Assembly: GCA_937901265.1 (NCBI GenBank)
Contig: CALCHA010000686.1
Location: 1-5,811, forward strand
DNA: 5,811 nt
Reading direction: 5' to 3'
Source of the DNA: an uncultured Phycisphaerales bacterium
GTDB taxonomy: Bacteria > Planctomycetota > Phycisphaerae > WQYP01
Position 1 is the stretch's first letter; the number at the start of each line of letters is the position of its first letter. Below are positions 4,577 through 5,811 of the stretch, in pieces. The position numbers and the translations under genes are program-made. The notes beneath the pieces are model-generated. The model was given only the letters and a program-made list of their open reading frames with translations, was not told the origin of the DNA and did not search any database.

Positions 4577-5811
4577 TCACTCCAGCGTGAACCACTGCAC
4601 CTCGACCCGCCGGTTCAAATCCGGATTCGTCTTCGAGGCCGGTTCCCCCCAGCCGGCGCCCACGGTTTCAAGCCGTGCGGGATCGATCTTCTCACGCGTC
4701 ACCAGCAAATTCTTGATGTCCGCGGCACGGCGCTTCGACAGGTCCATCGCTTTGAGCGCCATCGTCTGCACCAGCTTCTCGCCGCCGTTTTTGCGGAACT
4801 CCTCCATGTTCGATGGATCCACATGCCCGCGCAGCAGGATCGTGGAACCGGGCGAAACGTCCAGCATCTTCTTGATGCTCTCCAGGTTGGCGACGTTGCC
4901 CGAATTGGCGGGATCGACCTCATCGCTGTTGGGCTCGTAGTAGAAGCGAATGTCGCGCGACAGCAGCGGATCCTTTTCGATGGGGTTCGACGCCCCCGAT
5001 TTCAGCGGCACCAGCGACGCGGTCTGCGCCGCATAAGCCCCCGACGCCTGTGCCGCCTTCAGCCCCGCCAGCGACAGAAACCGGTCCGAGTCGGGCGGAT
5101 TCGGCAGCAGCGTCGGCCCATACGCCAGCACCGCCGACTGGTAGATCGACGCAAACGAACCGCCATCCGCGATCCCCCCCTGGAAGAACGCGAGATTCTC
5201 CGGCAGGTTGGAAAGATGGACCTTCTTCAGCTCCGCCAGCGCCTTGCTGCGGTCCCAGTGGTCCTCCTTCACGGAAAACGCCTTCGCCAGCAGGTCCGCA
5301 AACTGCTCCGGATTCTGCGTCACCGCCTGATTGCCAGTCAGCAGCCCGTCAACCAGCCCCGTCACCATCTCCGGGTGGGCGTCCGCGAAACCCTTATTGA
5401 CGATCAGGATGTCCGCAATGATCAGCAGGTTCTTGTTGGTTGTCAGCAGCACCAGCTTCCCGCCCGAGTCCTTCACCGCGTCGGTCGTGAACGGGGCCCA
5501 CGTGACGCCGCCCGCCAAGGCCGGGGTGGCCGACTGCGCATCGCTGGTCAACAGCTTCGCCACCGCCTCCCCATCGCTGCAGTACACCATGTTGATCTTG
5601 TCGTCGGCCAGCCGCGCCCCGGGGTCCGTGAGCATGTTCACCCCGATGTCCGCCTGCGTGGCCAGATAGCGGATGAAGAAGTCCGATTCCGTGAACTGCG
5701 TGGCCGCGACCAGCTTGCCCTTAAGCTGGTTGATGCGATGAATCGCCGGACTTGTCACAATGCCGTCGGCACCCCGGGAATAGGAAATCTGCGCCGGAAC
5801 CAACACGTTCA
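4577..5811 (-). CDS. Substrate-binding protein fused to OmpA-like domain (5' end outside window)
   Basis: The reading frame runs off the right edge; the first GTG in the window (5806) is an internal Val, since upstream codons stay open and the usual export signal and first part of the N-terminal lobe are missing. About 410 residues are present. The first 280 or so resemble periplasmic substrate-binding proteins of the NMT1/nitrate-sulfonate (SsuA/TauA-like) type: INQLKGKLVAATQFTESDFFIRYL, then LLIIADILIVNKGFADAHPEMV and a helical NPEQFADLLAKAF stretch. The last 124 or so (4577-4948) are an OmpA/Pal-type peptidoglycan-binding domain: IRFYYEPNSDEVDP, GHVD (4817-4828), LSKRRAADIKNLL, LETVGAGWGEP and NPDLNRRVEVQWF. 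The Asp of GHVD and the Arg of LSKRRA match the diaminopimelate-binding pair of OmpA. The spacer between them is about a dozen residues longer than usual. A periplasmic, wall-anchored solute sensor or capture protein is likely; the ligand is unknown. It is probably first in an operon with the methyltransferase gene. Confidence 0.82.
   Translation of the reverse strand, partial: NVLVPAQISYSRGADGIVTSPAIHRINQLKGKLVAATQFTESDFFIRYLATQADIGVNMLTDPGARLADDKINMVYCSDGEAVAKLLTSDAQSATPALAGGVTWAPFTTDAVKDSGGKLVLLTTNKNLLIIADILIVNKGFADAHPEMVTGLVDGLLTGNQAVTQNPEQFADLLAKAFSVKEDHWDRSKALAELKKVHLSNLPENLAFFQGGIADGGSFASIYQSAVLAYGPTLLPNPPDSDRFLSLAGLKAAQASGAYAAQTASLVPLKSGASNPIEKDPLLSRDIRFYYEPNSDEVDPANSGNVANLESIKKMLDVSPGSTILLRGHVDPSNMEEFRKNGGEKLVQTMALKAMDLSKRRAADIKNLLVTREKIDPARLETVGAGWGEPASKTNPDLNRRVEVQWFTLE
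4580..4583 (-). promoter_or_regulatory. Ribosome-binding site of the methyltransferase gene inside the upstream ORF
   Basis: The minus strand reads GGAG here, seven bases before the ATG at 4572. It overlaps the final Glu codon and stop of the substrate-binding/OmpA gene. This arrangement is typical of coupled genes in one operon. Confidence 0.5.

Overview
The window is GC-rich bacterial DNA, most likely from a planctomycete and perhaps from the class Phycisphaerae. The main clue is the large surface protein, which opens with a LEPR-XLL-type N-terminal motif (LESRVLLS) followed by a TWTGGGDG...W beta-strand start, a combination typical of that group. The RsmH variant with FHSGEDR in place of FHSLEDR, and an rsmH standing outside a division/cell-wall cluster, fit as well. 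This placement is inferred from motifs and was not tested by a search.

Layout from left to right. (1) Positions 1-207 hold the 3' end of an unrecognised plus-strand gene that reads well only if one base is missing near 95-97. (2) Positions 208-551 lie between convergent genes. They contain a MITE-like element (236-450) with perfect 19-bp terminal inverted repeats, 7-bp near-identical flanking direct repeats, a second inner inverted repeat and an internal CTTCGT tandem array. A separate 7-bp hairpin (491-513) follows the rsmH stop. (3) Positions 552-1475 on the minus strand encode RsmH, the 16S rRNA C1402 N4-methyltransferase. (4) The 200-bp divergent gap 1476-1675 holds weak promoter candidates in both directions and a two-part hairpin. 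(5) Positions 1676-3976 on the plus strand encode a 766-residue modular surface or secreted protein: LEPR-XLL motif, beta-rich region, two Ig-like domains and five exact 43-residue repeats. (6) Positions 4009-4572 on the minus strand encode a small membrane methyltransferase of the isoprenylcysteine carboxylmethyltransferase/PEMT type. (7) Positions 4577-5811 on the minus strand hold the 3' part of a gene fusing a periplasmic substrate-binding domain to a C-terminal OmpA-like peptidoglycan-binding domain, cut by the right edge.

The last two genes form an apparent operon transcribed leftward (4-bp gap, with the ribosome-binding site inside the end of the upstream gene). They converge on the surface-protein gene with only 32 bp between stops. 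rsmH is apparently monocistronic and divergent from the surface-protein gene. Three products (surface protein, membrane methyltransferase, substrate-binding/OmpA protein) concern the cell envelope, but nothing in the sequence ties them into one pathway. The most notable items are the MITE-like element, the substrate-binding/OmpA fusion with an enlarged peptidoglycan-binding loop, and the regular 43-residue repeat array with one degenerate unit.
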